DNA from: Flavobacterium jejuense
GTDB lineage: Bacteria; Bacteroidota; Bacteroidia; Flavobacteriales; Flavobacteriaceae
Assembly (NCBI RefSeq): GCF_006491595.2
Contig: NZ_VEVQ02000008.1
Location: forward strand, 1 to 64,000
DNA: 64,000 bases
Direction of reading: 5' to 3'
Positions 1 to 10,500 of the stretch are shown piece after piece. The notes under the pieces are model-generated. The model saw only the letters and a program-made list of their open reading frames with translations. It was not told where the DNA came from and searched no databases. Both the position numbers and the translations under genes were made by a program. How positions within the stretch are numbered: the first letter of the stretch is position 1; each line of letters begins with the position of its first letter.

Positions 1-24
1 TTTTAATTTAAAAGCGATAAAGAA

Positions 25-1893
25 ATGAAAAAACTATATATAACATTAAGTTTTGTAATCGCTAGTGGATTGCTAAGTGCACAAAACTCAAAAACTAAAG
101 ATGCCGATAAACTATTTAATCGATTTGAATACATAGATGCAGCTTCAGCCTATTTAAAATTAACAGAAAAAGGATATGAAGATAGTTATGTTCAAAAAAG
201 ATTAGCAGAGAGTTATTATAACGTTTTTAATACTACAGAAGCTATAAAATGGTATGCAAAACTTGTTGAAGAAAAACAACAAGAAGCAGAAATTTATTAT
301 AAATATGCTCAAATGCTAAAAGCGGAAGGAAATTATGATGAGGCTAAAAAGCAAATGCAACAATTTGCTGAATTAAAACCTAATGATGAAAGGGCCATTA
401 ATTTTCAAAATAATCCAAATTATTTAACAGCTTTAAAAGCTAAAAGACCACTATTTGATATTAAACTATCAGAAATAAGTAGTGGTAGATCTGATTTTGG
501 AGCAATATTAACGGATGATAGTTTTATTTATTTTGCTAGTGCAAGAAATGAAGCTAGAAAGACCTCTGGATGGAATGATCAGCCTTATTTGGATATGTAC
601 CAAGCTATATATAATGAAGATGGAACTATGAGTCAGCCAACTTTAGTAGAAAGCGTAAATACTAAATGGCATGATGGACCAGCAACTGTTTCTACAGACG
701 GTTCAATAATGTATATTACAAGTGAAAGTTTTAATGATAATAAGTTCGAAAAATCAGAGGATAAAAAGTCTAAATTTAGTAGAATGTATTTATTTAAAGC
801 GATTAAAAAAGATGGCAAGTGGTCGGATTTAAAAGCATTACCTATAAATAGTACAGAATACTCATTACGTAACCCTAGCATTAGTAAAGATGGTAAAACC
901 TTGTACTTTTCTTCAGATATGCCTGGTGGTTTTGGTGGAGAAGATATTTGGAAAGTAAGTGTTTCTGAAGACGAATATGGAATTCCTGAAAATTTAGGTG
1001 AAAAAATAAATACACCTGGAGATGAAAGTTTTCCTTTTATTACAAGTGAAAATATACTCTATTTTTCTTCTGATACAAAAGAAGGTTTTGGTGGTTTAGA
1101 TATTTTTGAAATTGATTTAAATGTAGGTTCAGAAGCTGTCAATATTGGAGCTCCTGTGAATACTAAAAAGGATGATTTTGCATTTAGTTTTAATACATCA
1201 AAAAAAGTAGCTATTTTCTCAAGTAATAGAGATGGAGTAGATAATTTATATACTGCAAATCCAGTATGTGGTGTAAATGCAATTGTTATGGTTAGAAATG
1301 CGACAACTAGAAAGACAATTGAAAGTGCACTTATAAATGTATTAGATGATACTAACTCTTTAATTGCGACGAGTAATAGTGATGGTACTGGTCAGCAAAG
1401 TTACGAAGTTGAATGTGAAAAAGTATATACTTTTAAAGTATCTAAAGAAGGTTTTGAAGACGGAATTTTTACAATGCCCGCTTCGCCAAACGGATCTGCT
1501 TTAGTAGAAGCTTATTTAGAACCTGTTAAACCTATAATTACAGAGAAAGAAGTTATCCTTCAACCAATATTCTTCGAATACGACAAAAGCAATATCACAG
1601 CTCAAGGAGCAGAAGAACTAGACAAGCTAGTAGTGGTGATGAACGAGCATCCTAACATGGTAATATTTGCAAAATCACACACCGATAGCAGAGGTAAAGA
1701 CAAATATAACCTTGATCTATCAGAAAGAAGAGCAAAATCAACTGTTCAATATATTATTTCTAAAGGAATTGATAAAGAAAGAATATCAGGTCAAGGATTT
1801 GGAGAGAGTGAATTAAAAGTACAGTGCGATAAGTGTACCGATGAAGAACATGCTCAAAACAGACGTTCTGAGTTCTTAATCATCAAAAAATAA
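25..1893 (+). CDS. PorE-like TPR/WD40-like/OmpA cell-envelope protein
   Basis: Encodes a 622-residue exported protein. A signal peptide (MKK start, cleavage near SAQ at residue 20) is followed by TPR-like helices to about residue 125, a run of PD40/WD40-like strands (about 150-400, with repeated LYFSSD-type motifs), a carboxypeptidase-regulatory-like segment (about 420-500) and a C-terminal OmpA domain (about 515-622) with the peptidoglycan-binding signature HTDSRG...NLDLSERRA. This TPR-WD40-CRD-OmpA order matches the T9SS component PorE and related proteins thought to anchor outer-membrane complexes to peptidoglycan. Such genes often follow a PorP/SprF gene, which would lie just left of the window. 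Family assignment is solid; a true T9SS role is inference. Confidence 0.85.
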   Translation: MKKLYITLSFVIASGLLSAQNSKTKDADKLFNRFEYIDAASAYLKLTEKGYEDSYVQKRLAESYYNVFNTTEAIKWYAKLVEEKQQEAEIYYKYAQMLKAEGNYDEAKKQMQQFAELKPNDERAINFQNNPNYLTALKAKRPLFDIKLSEISSGRSDFGAILTDDSFIYFASARNEARKTSGWNDQPYLDMYQAIYNEDGTMSQPTLVESVNTKWHDGPATVSTDGSIMYITSESFNDNKFEKSEDKKSKFSRMYLFKAIKKDGKWSDLKALPINSTEYSLRNPSISKDGKTLYFSSDMPGGFGGEDIWKVSVSEDEYGIPENLGEKINTPGDESFPFITSENILYFSSDTKEGFGGLDIFEIDLNVGSEAVNIGAPVNTKKDDFAFSFNTSKKVAIFSSNRDGVDNLYTANPVCGVNAIVMVRNATTRKTIESALINVLDDTNSLIATSNSDGTGQQSYEVECEKVYTFKVSKEGFEDGIFTMPASPNGSALVEAYLEPVKPIITEKEVILQPIFFEYDKSNITAQGAEELDKLVVVMNEHPNMVIFAKSHTDSRGKDKYNLDLSERRAKSTVQYIISKGIDKERISGQGFGESELKVQCDKCTDEEHAQNRRSEFLIIKK

Positions 1894-1931
1894 TTGTATT
1901 AAATTAAGTTGCAGTTATATCATTAAATTAA

Positions 1932-1970
1932 AAAACCCTTAAAGATTTACTTTAAGGGTTTTGCTTTTTT
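1932..1970. terminator. bidirectional Rho-independent terminator
   Basis: A perfect 13-bp inverted repeat (left arm 1932-1944, right arm 1950-1962) with a 5-nt loop, preceded by A's and followed by GC and six T's. It lies between the convergent OmpA-family gene and queD, so it can serve both. Confidence 0.85.
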
Positions 1971-2421
1971 ATAAATTATCTGAAGCATACCATTCTGCAA
2001 AAGAAGTATCAGTTTCTTGTAATTTCAAGGAATGTAATTTAATGTAATTTGGAAGCCTATCTTTTATTTTTTTAGCAAAATCAATTACCATATTTTCACT
2101 TGTCGGTTGATATTCCACTAGAATAACATGATGTCCTCTGTCGCTTAGCTCTTTGGCTAGTTCTATATGAGGTGTGTTTTTATTAAAAACTGTTGCATGG
2201 TCAAAAATATCAACGATTTCTTCTTTTACAATTTTTTTTAAATCAGTAAAATCGATTACCATTCCATATTTAACATTCGAAGTATCAGTAATAGGTGTAC
2301 CTATCACTGTTACAGAAAGCTTATAGCTGTGTCCATGAACATTTTTACATTTGCCATCATAACCATACAAAGCATGACCAGTTTCAAATGAAAATTGTTT
2401 TGTTATTCTTATTTTACTCAT
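1969..2421 (-). CDS. queD: 6-carboxy-5,6,7,8-tetrahydropterin synthase (QueD/PTPS family)
   Basis: A 150-residue protein of the 6-pyruvoyl-tetrahydropterin synthase family, which converts dihydroneopterin triphosphate to carboxytetrahydropterin in queuosine/preQ0 synthesis. The sequence shows the zinc and active-site pattern: an early FETGHAL histidine, GKCKN with the catalytic cysteine, and the VHGHSY histidine pair. The C-terminal ETDTSFAEW glutamate region is also typical. The start is placed at the internal ATG (2421), giving MSKIRITKQF. The upstream in-frame ATG at 2448 overlaps a TAACTTTG -7 box (2453 to 2446 on the minus strand), so it is unlikely to be translated. Other queuosine genes are not in the window. 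Confidence 0.9.
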   Translation of the reverse strand: MSKIRITKQFSFETGHALYGYDGKCKNVHGHSYKLSVTVIGTPITDTSNVKYGMVIDFTDLKKIVKEEIVDIFDHATVFNKNTPHIELAKELSDRGHHVILVEYQPTSENMVIDFAKKIKDRLPNYIKLHSLKLQETDTSFAEWYASDNL

Positions 2422-2445
2422 CTTTATTATTCCTAAAATTTCATA

Positions 2446-2500
2446 CAAAGTTACTAAATTTTAATTGTTGTTTTTCGCATCCTTTTTCACACTATATTTG
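2446..2500. promoter_or_regulatory. divergent promoter pair for queD (-) and the oxygenase (+)
   Basis: Plus strand: TTG at 2468-2470, a 22-nt spacer and a perfect Bacteroidota -7 box TATATTTG at 2493-2500. That puts transcription start just before the ATG at 2522 and argues against the earlier TTG at 2465. Minus strand: TAACTTTG at 2453-2446, about 25 nt before the queD ATG, with no clear -33 TTG. Confidence 0.6.
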
Positions 2501-2521
2501 CTCACTTTTTTGAATATAATT

Positions 2522-3139
2522 ATGAGCGAATTTGTTTTAATTCCAATGTATGAAAAGGTCATTCAAGATCTTTTAGAAAAGCAATATAGTGTTGTAGATC
2601 ATTTTTTCTCCATAGAAGATGTAGAACACCTTCGTGAAAGTCTTTTGCAGAAATATGACGAAGACGAATTTAAAAAAGCGGCAATTGGAAATCAATTCAA
2701 TGAACAAATCATTAAAACCATTAGAGGTGATTTTATTTCATGGATAGATGAAATTCAAAAAAATGAAGCTGAATCTATTTTTTTCGATAAAATAGAACAT
2801 TTTACGAATTATCTAAATAGGACTTGTTTTTTAGGTATACAAGAACGTGAGTTTCATTATGCGTTATATCCAATAGGAACTTTTTATAAAAGACACTTAG
2901 ATACTTTTCAAAATGATGACAGTAGAAAGCTATCTATTGTTTGCTATTTAAATGAGGAAGATTGGCAAGAAGACTTTGGAGGAGAATTAGCCATTTACAA
3001 AGAAAAAGAGAGCATAAATATCTTCCCTTTAAAAGGTAGAATGGTTGTCTTTGAAAGCCAAATACTAGAACACGAAGTAAAACCTGTTCAAAGAGAACGT
3101 TTGAGTATAACAGGTTGGTTAAAAACGAGAAAATTATAA
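2522..3139 (+). CDS. 2OG-Fe(II) oxygenase (prolyl 4-hydroxylase-like)
   Basis: A 205-residue cytosolic protein resembling SM-20/prolyl-4-hydroxylase-type dioxygenases. The iron triad is visible: H125 and D127 in RHLDTF, and H184 in LEHEVKP. An arginine that can bind 2-oxoglutarate follows (R193, in RERLSITGW). The FGGELAIY segment matches the jelly-roll core. The family hydroxylates protein or small-molecule substrates using O2 and 2-oxoglutarate; the substrate here cannot be told. The start at 2522 is chosen from the promoter position. It is a single-gene unit divergent from queD. Confidence 0.85.
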   Translation: MSEFVLIPMYEKVIQDLLEKQYSVVDHFFSIEDVEHLRESLLQKYDEDEFKKAAIGNQFNEQIIKTIRGDFISWIDEIQKNEAESIFFDKIEHFTNYLNRTCFLGIQEREFHYALYPIGTFYKRHLDTFQNDDSRKLSIVCYLNEEDWQEDFGGELAIYKEKESINIFPLKGRMVVFESQILEHEVKPVQRERLSITGWLKTRKL

Positions 3140-3248
3140 TTTTTTAAGAGCATAACAATACTTTTCAGCAGAAAATCGACCCACTTTCCGCGTTACACAG
3201 TAACTTGTTCCACTAAGGAATAAACAGTATTTGAATCTTTTTTAATGA

Positions 3249-4001
3249 CTATTTTTTAAACTGCAACAATGCGTTTTTCGTAAAATCAGATAATACTAAT
3301 CTCCCAGAAATAGCCGCTCTCTCAAATAATAAACTATCCCAGTTTTCAGTTCCTTCCCATAACACTTTTTTCATTGCTACTAAAGCATCAGGGTTGTAGC
3401 TTGCTAATTGTTCTGCAAAAGAGGCTAGGTTACCATCTAAATCTTCAACACTTGAAAAAACTTTAGAAAACAAGCCTTTTTCAAGGGCCCAATTTGCATT
3501 TTTCCATGCTGTTGGTTCTAATGTCATTTCAGCCATTGCCGTTTTTCCTATCTTTTTTGAGACAGCTGGTTCTATTACAAAGGGTCCTATTCCTATCGCT
3601 AATTCTGATAATTTTACAGCAGCATTATTGTGAGCAAAAACATAATCACAAGCTGCCAGTAATCCTACACCACCTCCAACAGCTTTTCCATGTGCTCTCC
3701 CTATAATTAATTTTGGACATTTACGCATGGCATTAATTATATTAGCAAACCCTGAGAAGAATTTACTGCCTTCTTCTAAATTAGTAACGGCTAGTAATTC
3801 ATCAAAAGAAGCTCCAGCACAAAAGGCACCAGTTCCTTCACTCTTTAAAATAATTACTGAAATCACATCTGATTTGCCAGCAGAATTTAATTCTTGAGTT
3901 AGTTGCTCTAACTGGCTACTAGGAAATGAGTTTCCAGCAGGATGAAAAAATGAAATTGTGGCAATATTATCTTGAATATTTGTTGTTATAGTTGCTTGCA
4001 T
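3249..4001 (-). CDS. enoyl-CoA hydratase/isomerase (crotonase) family protein
   Basis: A 250-residue crotonase-fold protein. Both oxyanion-hole segments are present: the FCAGASFDEL loop near residue 60 and GKAVGGGVGL near residue 105. The usual SELAIGIGP stretch, which carries a likely catalytic glutamate, follows. Crotonases hydrate or isomerise acyl-CoA thioesters in fatty-acid or aromatic-acid degradation; the exact substrate is not evident. The gene follows the type B T9SS gene with a 1-nt gap, so it is probably cotranscribed, which is an odd pairing for a metabolic enzyme. Confidence 0.85.
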   Translation of the reverse strand: MQATITTNIQDNIATISFFHPAGNSFPSSQLEQLTQELNSAGKSDVISVIILKSEGTGAFCAGASFDELLAVTNLEEGSKFFSGFANIINAMRKCPKLIIGRAHGKAVGGGVGLLAACDYVFAHNNAAVKLSELAIGIGPFVIEPAVSKKIGKTAMAEMTLEPTAWKNANWALEKGLFSKVFSSVEDLDGNLASFAEQLASYNPDALVAMKKVLWEGTENWDSLLFERAAISGRLVLSDFTKNALLQFKK

Positions 4002-4002
4002 A

Positions 4003-7000
4003 TTATCTTTTTAAACTAAAATGGGATTTAAATTCTTTTAAGGAGCCATTGTCTTTATATTCTAACTTAAACCAATAATCGGTTGAAGGTAACAATTCTC
4101 CATTATAAGTTCCGTCCCAACCTTCTCCATTAGGACTAATTTGTTTAATTAATTTACCGTAACGATCAAAAATATATAATTTAGGTTCGAATGACTCTGG
4201 TAAGTTACTTATGTTCCAAAAATCATTATAACCATCACCATTTGGAGTAAAAAAACCTGGGTAAGTTATAGCATATAATAAACTTGATGATAAAATACCG
4301 CAACCTAGAATATCTCTTACATAAACAGTATAACTACCATTTGAAATATTGGTAAAAGTAGAGCTAGATTGCCATTCAATTTGGTCAAGACTATATTCAT
4401 ATGTGCCATATCCACCTGAAGTTATTGTTTCAATAGTTGACAAACCAGAGGAAAAAGTTGGGTTTATGATATTAGCTTCAAAATGTACTGGTTCTGATGA
4501 AAAAGTGGCAATAATACTATCATAATTAATACACCCTGTAACATTATCAGTTACAATAACTGAATAGATACCTTCTTGAGTAATATTGTAAATTGGAGTT
4601 TCATTTCCTAATCCATTTGTTGATGGGTTTGTTGGTGTCCATAAGTAAGAATAGTTTCCAGACGTACTTGGAGTAGCATCAACTAATTGAGTGCCTAAAC
4701 CAGTAAAAGGGTCGACACAGAGGGTAAAATCTAATCCTAAATTAATTTCTGGAGTTGTAACAACATGCAAGTTTAAGTAAGGCCCTAATCCAAAACATTC
4801 ATTATTTATAGTGCTATCTAGTCTTACCCAAAGCGTTTGTGTATTTGGTGTAGTGTTTCTGTAATTGTTAATATTTACTGGGTTTTGTTCAGCCAAAGCT
4901 TCTGCTTCATTTTCATAGAAAGTAACTACTAAATTTTGATTGGTAGTAAATAAGTTTTTAAAATGAAAAACAGCGTCTTTTGAAGGATTAGAAATGTCAT
5001 TTAGATTAAAGTAATCAAACCCATCTGTATTAGTATCATTTATACCAATAAAGTCATCACATTCATATATATCAAAACTATCATTTTGAGAAAGTGAAGT
5101 AGCTGAAACGACTAAATTAACTCTTGCTATCCTTGAACAGCCTTTTATAGTTGTTATTCTTGCCCAAACTACACTTCCATTTGTAGCTGTATGATTGGTT
5201 TCATTAGAAATAGGATTTGTATTGTTTGTAGCTTCTGTTTGTGTTAAATGATAGCTAAAAACTAAATTGGTGTCATTTGAAATAATACTATTTGCTTCAG
5301 TTAAATTAAAACTAGTAATCGCATCATTGTCAGTATCACATTGCTTTAAAGTCACTATATCTTGTATCACTGGAAGTGGGTTCACTACTAAATCCATACT
5401 AGTTACAGCATAACATTGGGTACTAGTATTTCTAAGTCTAACATAAATGGTTTTTGAGTCCGAGTAATATAGATTAGGTAAAGGGTTCATTCCTTGTAAT
5501 GCTTCAGTTTCCAATAAATGATAAGAAACAATCATACCTGTTTGCCCATTTAAAGCTTCTGCATTTTTGGAATTCAAGACAAAATTTACAAATCCATTAA
5601 CATCATTCCCATCTACATTGTTATCACACAATTCATATGGAGTAATGGATGTAATTTGTGGAACAGGATCAATGGTAACAGACACGGTCGAAAAAACAGC
5701 CTCACAAGCATCAGTTGCAGGAATAGTATACATATAATCTCCTGATACATCTACTGATGGATTGATTGTTCCGTCTGGTCTTAGTGCTCCATTGAATGAC
5801 CAAATACCTGATGTATCAGTTGTGCCTAATAAAAGAAATAAGTCGTCATTTGCATCAGTAATACAATACGATTTTGAAGTACTAGTTCCAGCATCTGGAG
5901 CAGTTTGAATAGTTACCTCTATATTTACTGATTCCGTTACGGTAAATCCATCACATGTAACATCATACGTATATTCATAAATTCCAGATGTATCATTAAC
6001 AGGATCATAAATGTTAGTACCACTAGCTAAAGTTGGATTCCAAGTCCCTCCAGGTAAAGGATTACCTTCAATGGCATCAAATAAATCAATAGTAGCATTT
6101 GAGCACACATCAATAAAAGTGTCTCTTGGTTGGCTTCCAAAGCCAGAATAATAACCTCCATAACCTGCTGATTGTCCATCCGAGCCAAAAACACCAACGG
6201 CTAAAGCTCCTGTAGATTCTACCACAATATCTCCATTAATTCCATCAATTCGATAGGTTTCCCAACCAGCATTTCCAATTACTGGTTGTGGAGAAGAAGT
6301 AGTGGCAATTCCATTTATAGATACTATGGAACCTGACTCTGTAACAACTATTATACCACTATTATTAAAAGATTTATTTCCAATAACATTGTATTGAGGA
6401 ATCATGTTAACACTTTTTTGCCAATAACAACTTAATGGCGGAATAAAATTTAAACCAGAAGTTGCATCGTTTGTGTTTCCAGCTAAAATTTGATAAAGAT
6501 AAATAGGTTGATTACTCTCTATGTACATATTGTTATTAGTTCCTATTCCTTGATAATTAGATGTAGGAATGGTAAAATAATCACCTGCATTTAAAGTGGT
6601 TATAGGAGTTGTGCTCCCATTTACGAATATTTCTGTATTGTTAACAGTTGCAATAACTAGGGGTAGTTCGGAGTTGTCACTTCCATTTCCTTTAACTACA
6701 ACATATTTTTGTCCAATATTGTCAAAACCAACGATTTGATCTAAATTAAAATCTTGTCCAGATACTCCAGTACCAGGATCAGGTCCAGTACCACCAGTTG
6801 CATTCCCAGTATTAACGACAATAGGTTTGTTAGAAGTTATTAAGGCTCCAATAAACCCTTTCTGATTAGCAATAACATTTGTATATCCAGAAAGAACCAC
6901 AGTTTGTCCTTTGTTTAAAAGAAAAGTTTGTGAAGAAGTATTAATGTTTCCTGAGGCTGATACAAAGGTTACACCAGCATCATAATCGGAAATGTTTACA

Positions 7001-7506
7001 CTAGTATTGTCCTCTGTAGCCATAAAACTAGTTACAAAGTTTCGTATTGTACTATCATATTGTTGTGGAACACTTCCAATTCTAAAAGCGGTTCCTAATG
7101 CAGTTTTTCCTTTTGGAACAAGTATTTCAGCATGAAATTGAGATTGAACCCTAAAGCTTACATAAAAATCTTTTGAAGCTTCTAGAATTAACCCTTTATC
7201 TGATTGAACCGTATTTACATCATTTCTGTTTAAAAACATTGAAGAAGGTTGGCTATTTCCTATTGTTATTCTTACAGGTGTGGTTTGAGATATTATAAAA
7301 GGTGAGCCTCCAATTGGAACTCCATTTCCTAATGTGACAGTAACTTGAAAGGCCGTTGTTTCTGGTGTAGATAAATAGATATAATGATCATTTACTGTTC
7401 CATTATCACGTGAATGTAAGGGTGGAATCCAATGCTTGTTGCTAAGTTGTGAGTAACAAGTTGTGTTAGCAAGTAAAAGGATAAAAATAGCTAATAATTT
7501 CTTCAT
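4003..7506 (-). CDS. T9SS type B sorting-domain surface protein with IgGFc-binding-like N-terminus
   Basis: An 1167-residue secreted protein. The signal peptide (MKKLLAIFILLLANTTCYSQ) is followed by a region of about 450 residues resembling IgGFc-binding-type domains (HWIPPLHS start, then strands with many Asn/Gly/Thr). Several Ig/PKD-like segments rich in Cys-Asp (CDTDND, CDNNVDGNDVNG) follow. The C-terminus is a classic gliding-motility-associated type B sorting domain: YPGFFTPNGDGYND, then LYIFDRYGKLI and a terminal LKR. The family is exported by T9SS and attached to or released from the cell surface, commonly as adhesin-like proteins. The ligand is unknown. It sits between the giant outer-membrane protein and the crotonase in a probable operon. 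Confidence 0.85.
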   Translation of the reverse strand: MKKLLAIFILLLANTTCYSQLSNKHWIPPLHSRDNGTVNDHYIYLSTPETTAFQVTVTLGNGVPIGGSPFIISQTTPVRITIGNSQPSSMFLNRNDVNTVQSDKGLILEASKDFYVSFRVQSQFHAEILVPKGKTALGTAFRIGSVPQQYDSTIRNFVTSFMATEDNTSVNISDYDAGVTFVSASGNINTSSQTFLLNKGQTVVLSGYTNVIANQKGFIGALITSNKPIVVNTGNATGGTGPDPGTGVSGQDFNLDQIVGFDNIGQKYVVVKGNGSDNSELPLVIATVNNTEIFVNGSTTPITTLNAGDYFTIPTSNYQGIGTNNNMYIESNQPIYLYQILAGNTNDATSGLNFIPPLSCYWQKSVNMIPQYNVIGNKSFNNSGIIVVTESGSIVSINGIATTSSPQPVIGNAGWETYRIDGINGDIVVESTGALAVGVFGSDGQSAGYGGYYSGFGSQPRDTFIDVCSNATIDLFDAIEGNPLPGGTWNPTLASGTNIYDPVNDTSGIYEYTYDVTCDGFTVTESVNIEVTIQTAPDAGTSTSKSYCITDANDDLFLLLGTTDTSGIWSFNGALRPDGTINPSVDVSGDYMYTIPATDACEAVFSTVSVTIDPVPQITSITPYELCDNNVDGNDVNGFVNFVLNSKNAEALNGQTGMIVSYHLLETEALQGMNPLPNLYYSDSKTIYVRLRNTSTQCYAVTSMDLVVNPLPVIQDIVTLKQCDTDNDAITSFNLTEANSIISNDTNLVFSYHLTQTEATNNTNPISNETNHTATNGSVVWARITTIKGCSRIARVNLVVSATSLSQNDSFDIYECDDFIGINDTNTDGFDYFNLNDISNPSKDAVFHFKNLFTTNQNLVVTFYENEAEALAEQNPVNINNYRNTTPNTQTLWVRLDSTINNECFGLGPYLNLHVVTTPEINLGLDFTLCVDPFTGLGTQLVDATPSTSGNYSYLWTPTNPSTNGLGNETPIYNITQEGIYSVIVTDNVTGCINYDSIIATFSSEPVHFEANIINPTFSSGLSTIETITSGGYGTYEYSLDQIEWQSSSTFTNISNGSYTVYVRDILGCGILSSSLLYAITYPGFFTPNGDGYNDFWNISNLPESFEPKLYIFDRYGKLIKQISPNGEGWDGTYNGELLPSTDYWFKLEYKDNGSLKEFKSHFSLKR

Positions 7507-7574
7507 TGGTAAAGGATGAAAAATTAAAATTAAGTAAAGTTAATAAGTTTATCAGACTTTATTGAAATTAAACG

Positions 7575-10500
7575 TTAAAAAAACGCTCTTAACTGGATAT
7601 TTCCATTGTGTATTGTTTTACTAGTTTCTGATTTTCTTCCTTGGTAATTAATGTTTATATCTAGATATTTGGTAATATTTTTTTGAAGAAGTAATCTCCA
7701 GACACTGTTTTTGCCTGCTTGTAGTCCTTGTAACATTTGAAAGGCAACAGGTGACAATTGATTGCCTGAAAAATTGTTATTGTAAAGAGAATACTCTCCA
7801 TTTAATGTAAAGCCTTTTTCACTATTAAATGAGAATGAAGTGCCTATTCTATTTTGTTCCAATTTTTCTAATGCATTGATGGTGTTTTCTTGACTTTTGT
7901 ATTCATAAAAAATGTCCCAACTAGCATTTTTTGAGAATAAATAAGAAAGTTTAGGATTAATATCATTATTATTAATATCAAAATTTCTACTTGAATAATT
8001 TTCTGAGGTACTAATTGTATTTCCTAAGCTTGATTTTAATTGTATTAACCAGCTTTTAGCAATTAAATGATTATATTGAAATTGATGGGAAAATATATTA
8101 TTTTCTTGAGAACCAACATTTAAAAGGCTTTTAATCTTACTGTTTAAATATGTGTATATCATAGAGTGCTTTTGTTTGCCTCTATTGTAAAATAAGCTAT
8201 TTCTAAAACTGTTATTTAAACCAATGATATTCTCATTGTTTGAAAATGGGTTTAAATCGAAGTCATTTTCATTTCTTGCTATTTTTCGTTCAACTAAAAA
8301 AGAGGTTTGATTATAGAAATAGGAGAGCAGTTTCTTAAAAGCAGTTTCATTTTGCCAAATAGAACCATTAAAGTTTAAAGATTGTGAGAACTTATTTTGA
8401 TGAGTTCTTATAAAAATTTGATTGGGTAAAAATACTCTAACAAATTTAGCCTGATCTGTAAAAGTAGCTACTTCAAATTCTTGTAATTCTTGAATACCAT
8501 TGTTGTTGTAATCATTCCAAGTATAAACACCTTGTCCTGGTTCTACTTCTAAATAAGTAAACTCTTGTTGTGCTATAGTTCCTGATGTAGTTTCATAAGC
8601 AATTGAGGTTTGTAACAAGTTGTTAAATAGGTTGTTATTGTATAAAACTCTTGAATTTAAAGAAGGTTCGTTTTTTTTAGATTCATCTTCGTATTTTAAA
8701 TTACGATAGTTGATAAAAACGTTCAAGCTACTCTTTGAATTCTTAATTAATTGTGATTTTAAATAATAGGAGTCAGAATGATTTACCCGATTAATTTGTC
8801 CGTTTTGTAAACTATCATTAGTTCTGTTTAAGTAACCTATTTCAGTAAAAACTTTTGTAGAATCACCTCTACCAACAAAAGCACCGTATTCAATAAATCG
8901 CTGACTTAAATTGGTAAACTCATTTGAAGGAATTAATTTTTCTTTGTTGTTTTCAAATCTTAAAGAACTACCAATCCAATTTTTATGAAAATGATGTCTT
9001 ACTTGAGATTGATTCCGAATGAAAGTTGAATTTGCAATTGAACTAGTACTATTTAATGTGCTAAAATTTGTATTCAAAGTTGTTTTTCTGAACTTTATAA
9101 AGGATTCAATTATGTGCCTGTTTCCAGAAAAATTTTCTGAGAAGTCTAGTTTTTCGAATTGGTATTTTGTAAATCCATTTTTTTTCAAATTTAAGTTCAT
9201 GCCTGTGGTCAGTAAGCTTTGGTTGCCTAATGGATTGCTTAAATTCCAATCTCTATTAAATTCAATATTAAATAAACGTTCAATAGTTTTGAAGTCTCTA
9301 TTTATAAATTGAAAATTGCCAAAACTATCTACATTATACTTTCCAGAATAGATTCTCTTATTTAAATTTATTTTTCCTGCAATACCTTTGTTGTTAGTGT
9401 CGTCTATTGAGGAAAATAAATTTTTATCATTATTACTTAAGGCTAATTCAAAGTCAATATTGGTTTTTTCTGATGGATTATAGCTACCTAATATGGTAGC
9501 AATTTGGATTTTGTCTGGAGCTATTAAAGGAATAATTGGTTCATAATTGCCTTGAGGAATACCAGCATTTGGAGCAATGTATTCATAAATTTTACCAACG
9601 GCATTATTATTTAATAAAATGTAGTTTCCAAGATTTTGTCCAATGAATGTAAATCTCACATTATATAGTTCATCATTTGGATTGTTTGAAAACTCAAAAA
9701 TTTCTGTAGTTCCAATAAATGATTTTTTGTATAAAATTTTATTTTCTGAATATGAATCAAGATAGGCTGATGGAGCATTCATAAGATTAGGATTGTCTCC
9801 TGCATCTTTTAAGATAGCGACTTGTTCTTCAGATAAGTTTTGCTGTAAAGGCTGATTTTTTATATCATTCTCAGAATATACAAATCCTCCTATTTTAAAT
9901 TTTTCTTGTTCATGCATTACACCAGAATAAGTGACAAATCGAGTATAATTCCTATCTGAAAACTGATATTCAATTATAATTCGCATTTCTGAGGTAATTT
10001 GAAAAAGTGAGGTAAAAATCACTTCTCCAGCATTATAGTCTATGATATAGTCATTGTTTTCGCCACGTTCAAGTAAAACACCATTAACATATACTCTTTC
10101 CGAACCAGAAACAACTAAAACAAATAGTTCTCCATTGTTGCCTTTTAATTTATAAGGACCTTGATTGCCTTCTTGCCCAATAAAAGTACTTCTAGCATAT
10201 TGACCTCGGACCAGAGCAGCAGCAGCAAAAATATCCGTTTTATTTTCGAGTGTTCCCAATGTGAATTTTGTGGATAATCCTTGTACTTTTTTATTGAAAT
10301 TTAAAAATTGAGATTGTCTGTTTTCGAGAAATAAATCACCTGCTTTTATACTCCATTTGTCTGAGAATAATTCTATAAATATTTGATCAAATTCATCTAA
10401 TTTTTGAGAATAACCACCTTCTTGTAATGGTATGTTGCTGTCTTGAATAGAAGCTCTTAAACTGACTTTTTCAGAAATTTTACCAGTTACTTGTAAATCT

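Noticed and set aside
2465..2521. N-terminal extension of the 2OG oxygenase from the TTG at 2465
   Set aside because: The TATATTTG promoter box (2493-2500) lies inside it; the ATG at 2522 gives the expected start.
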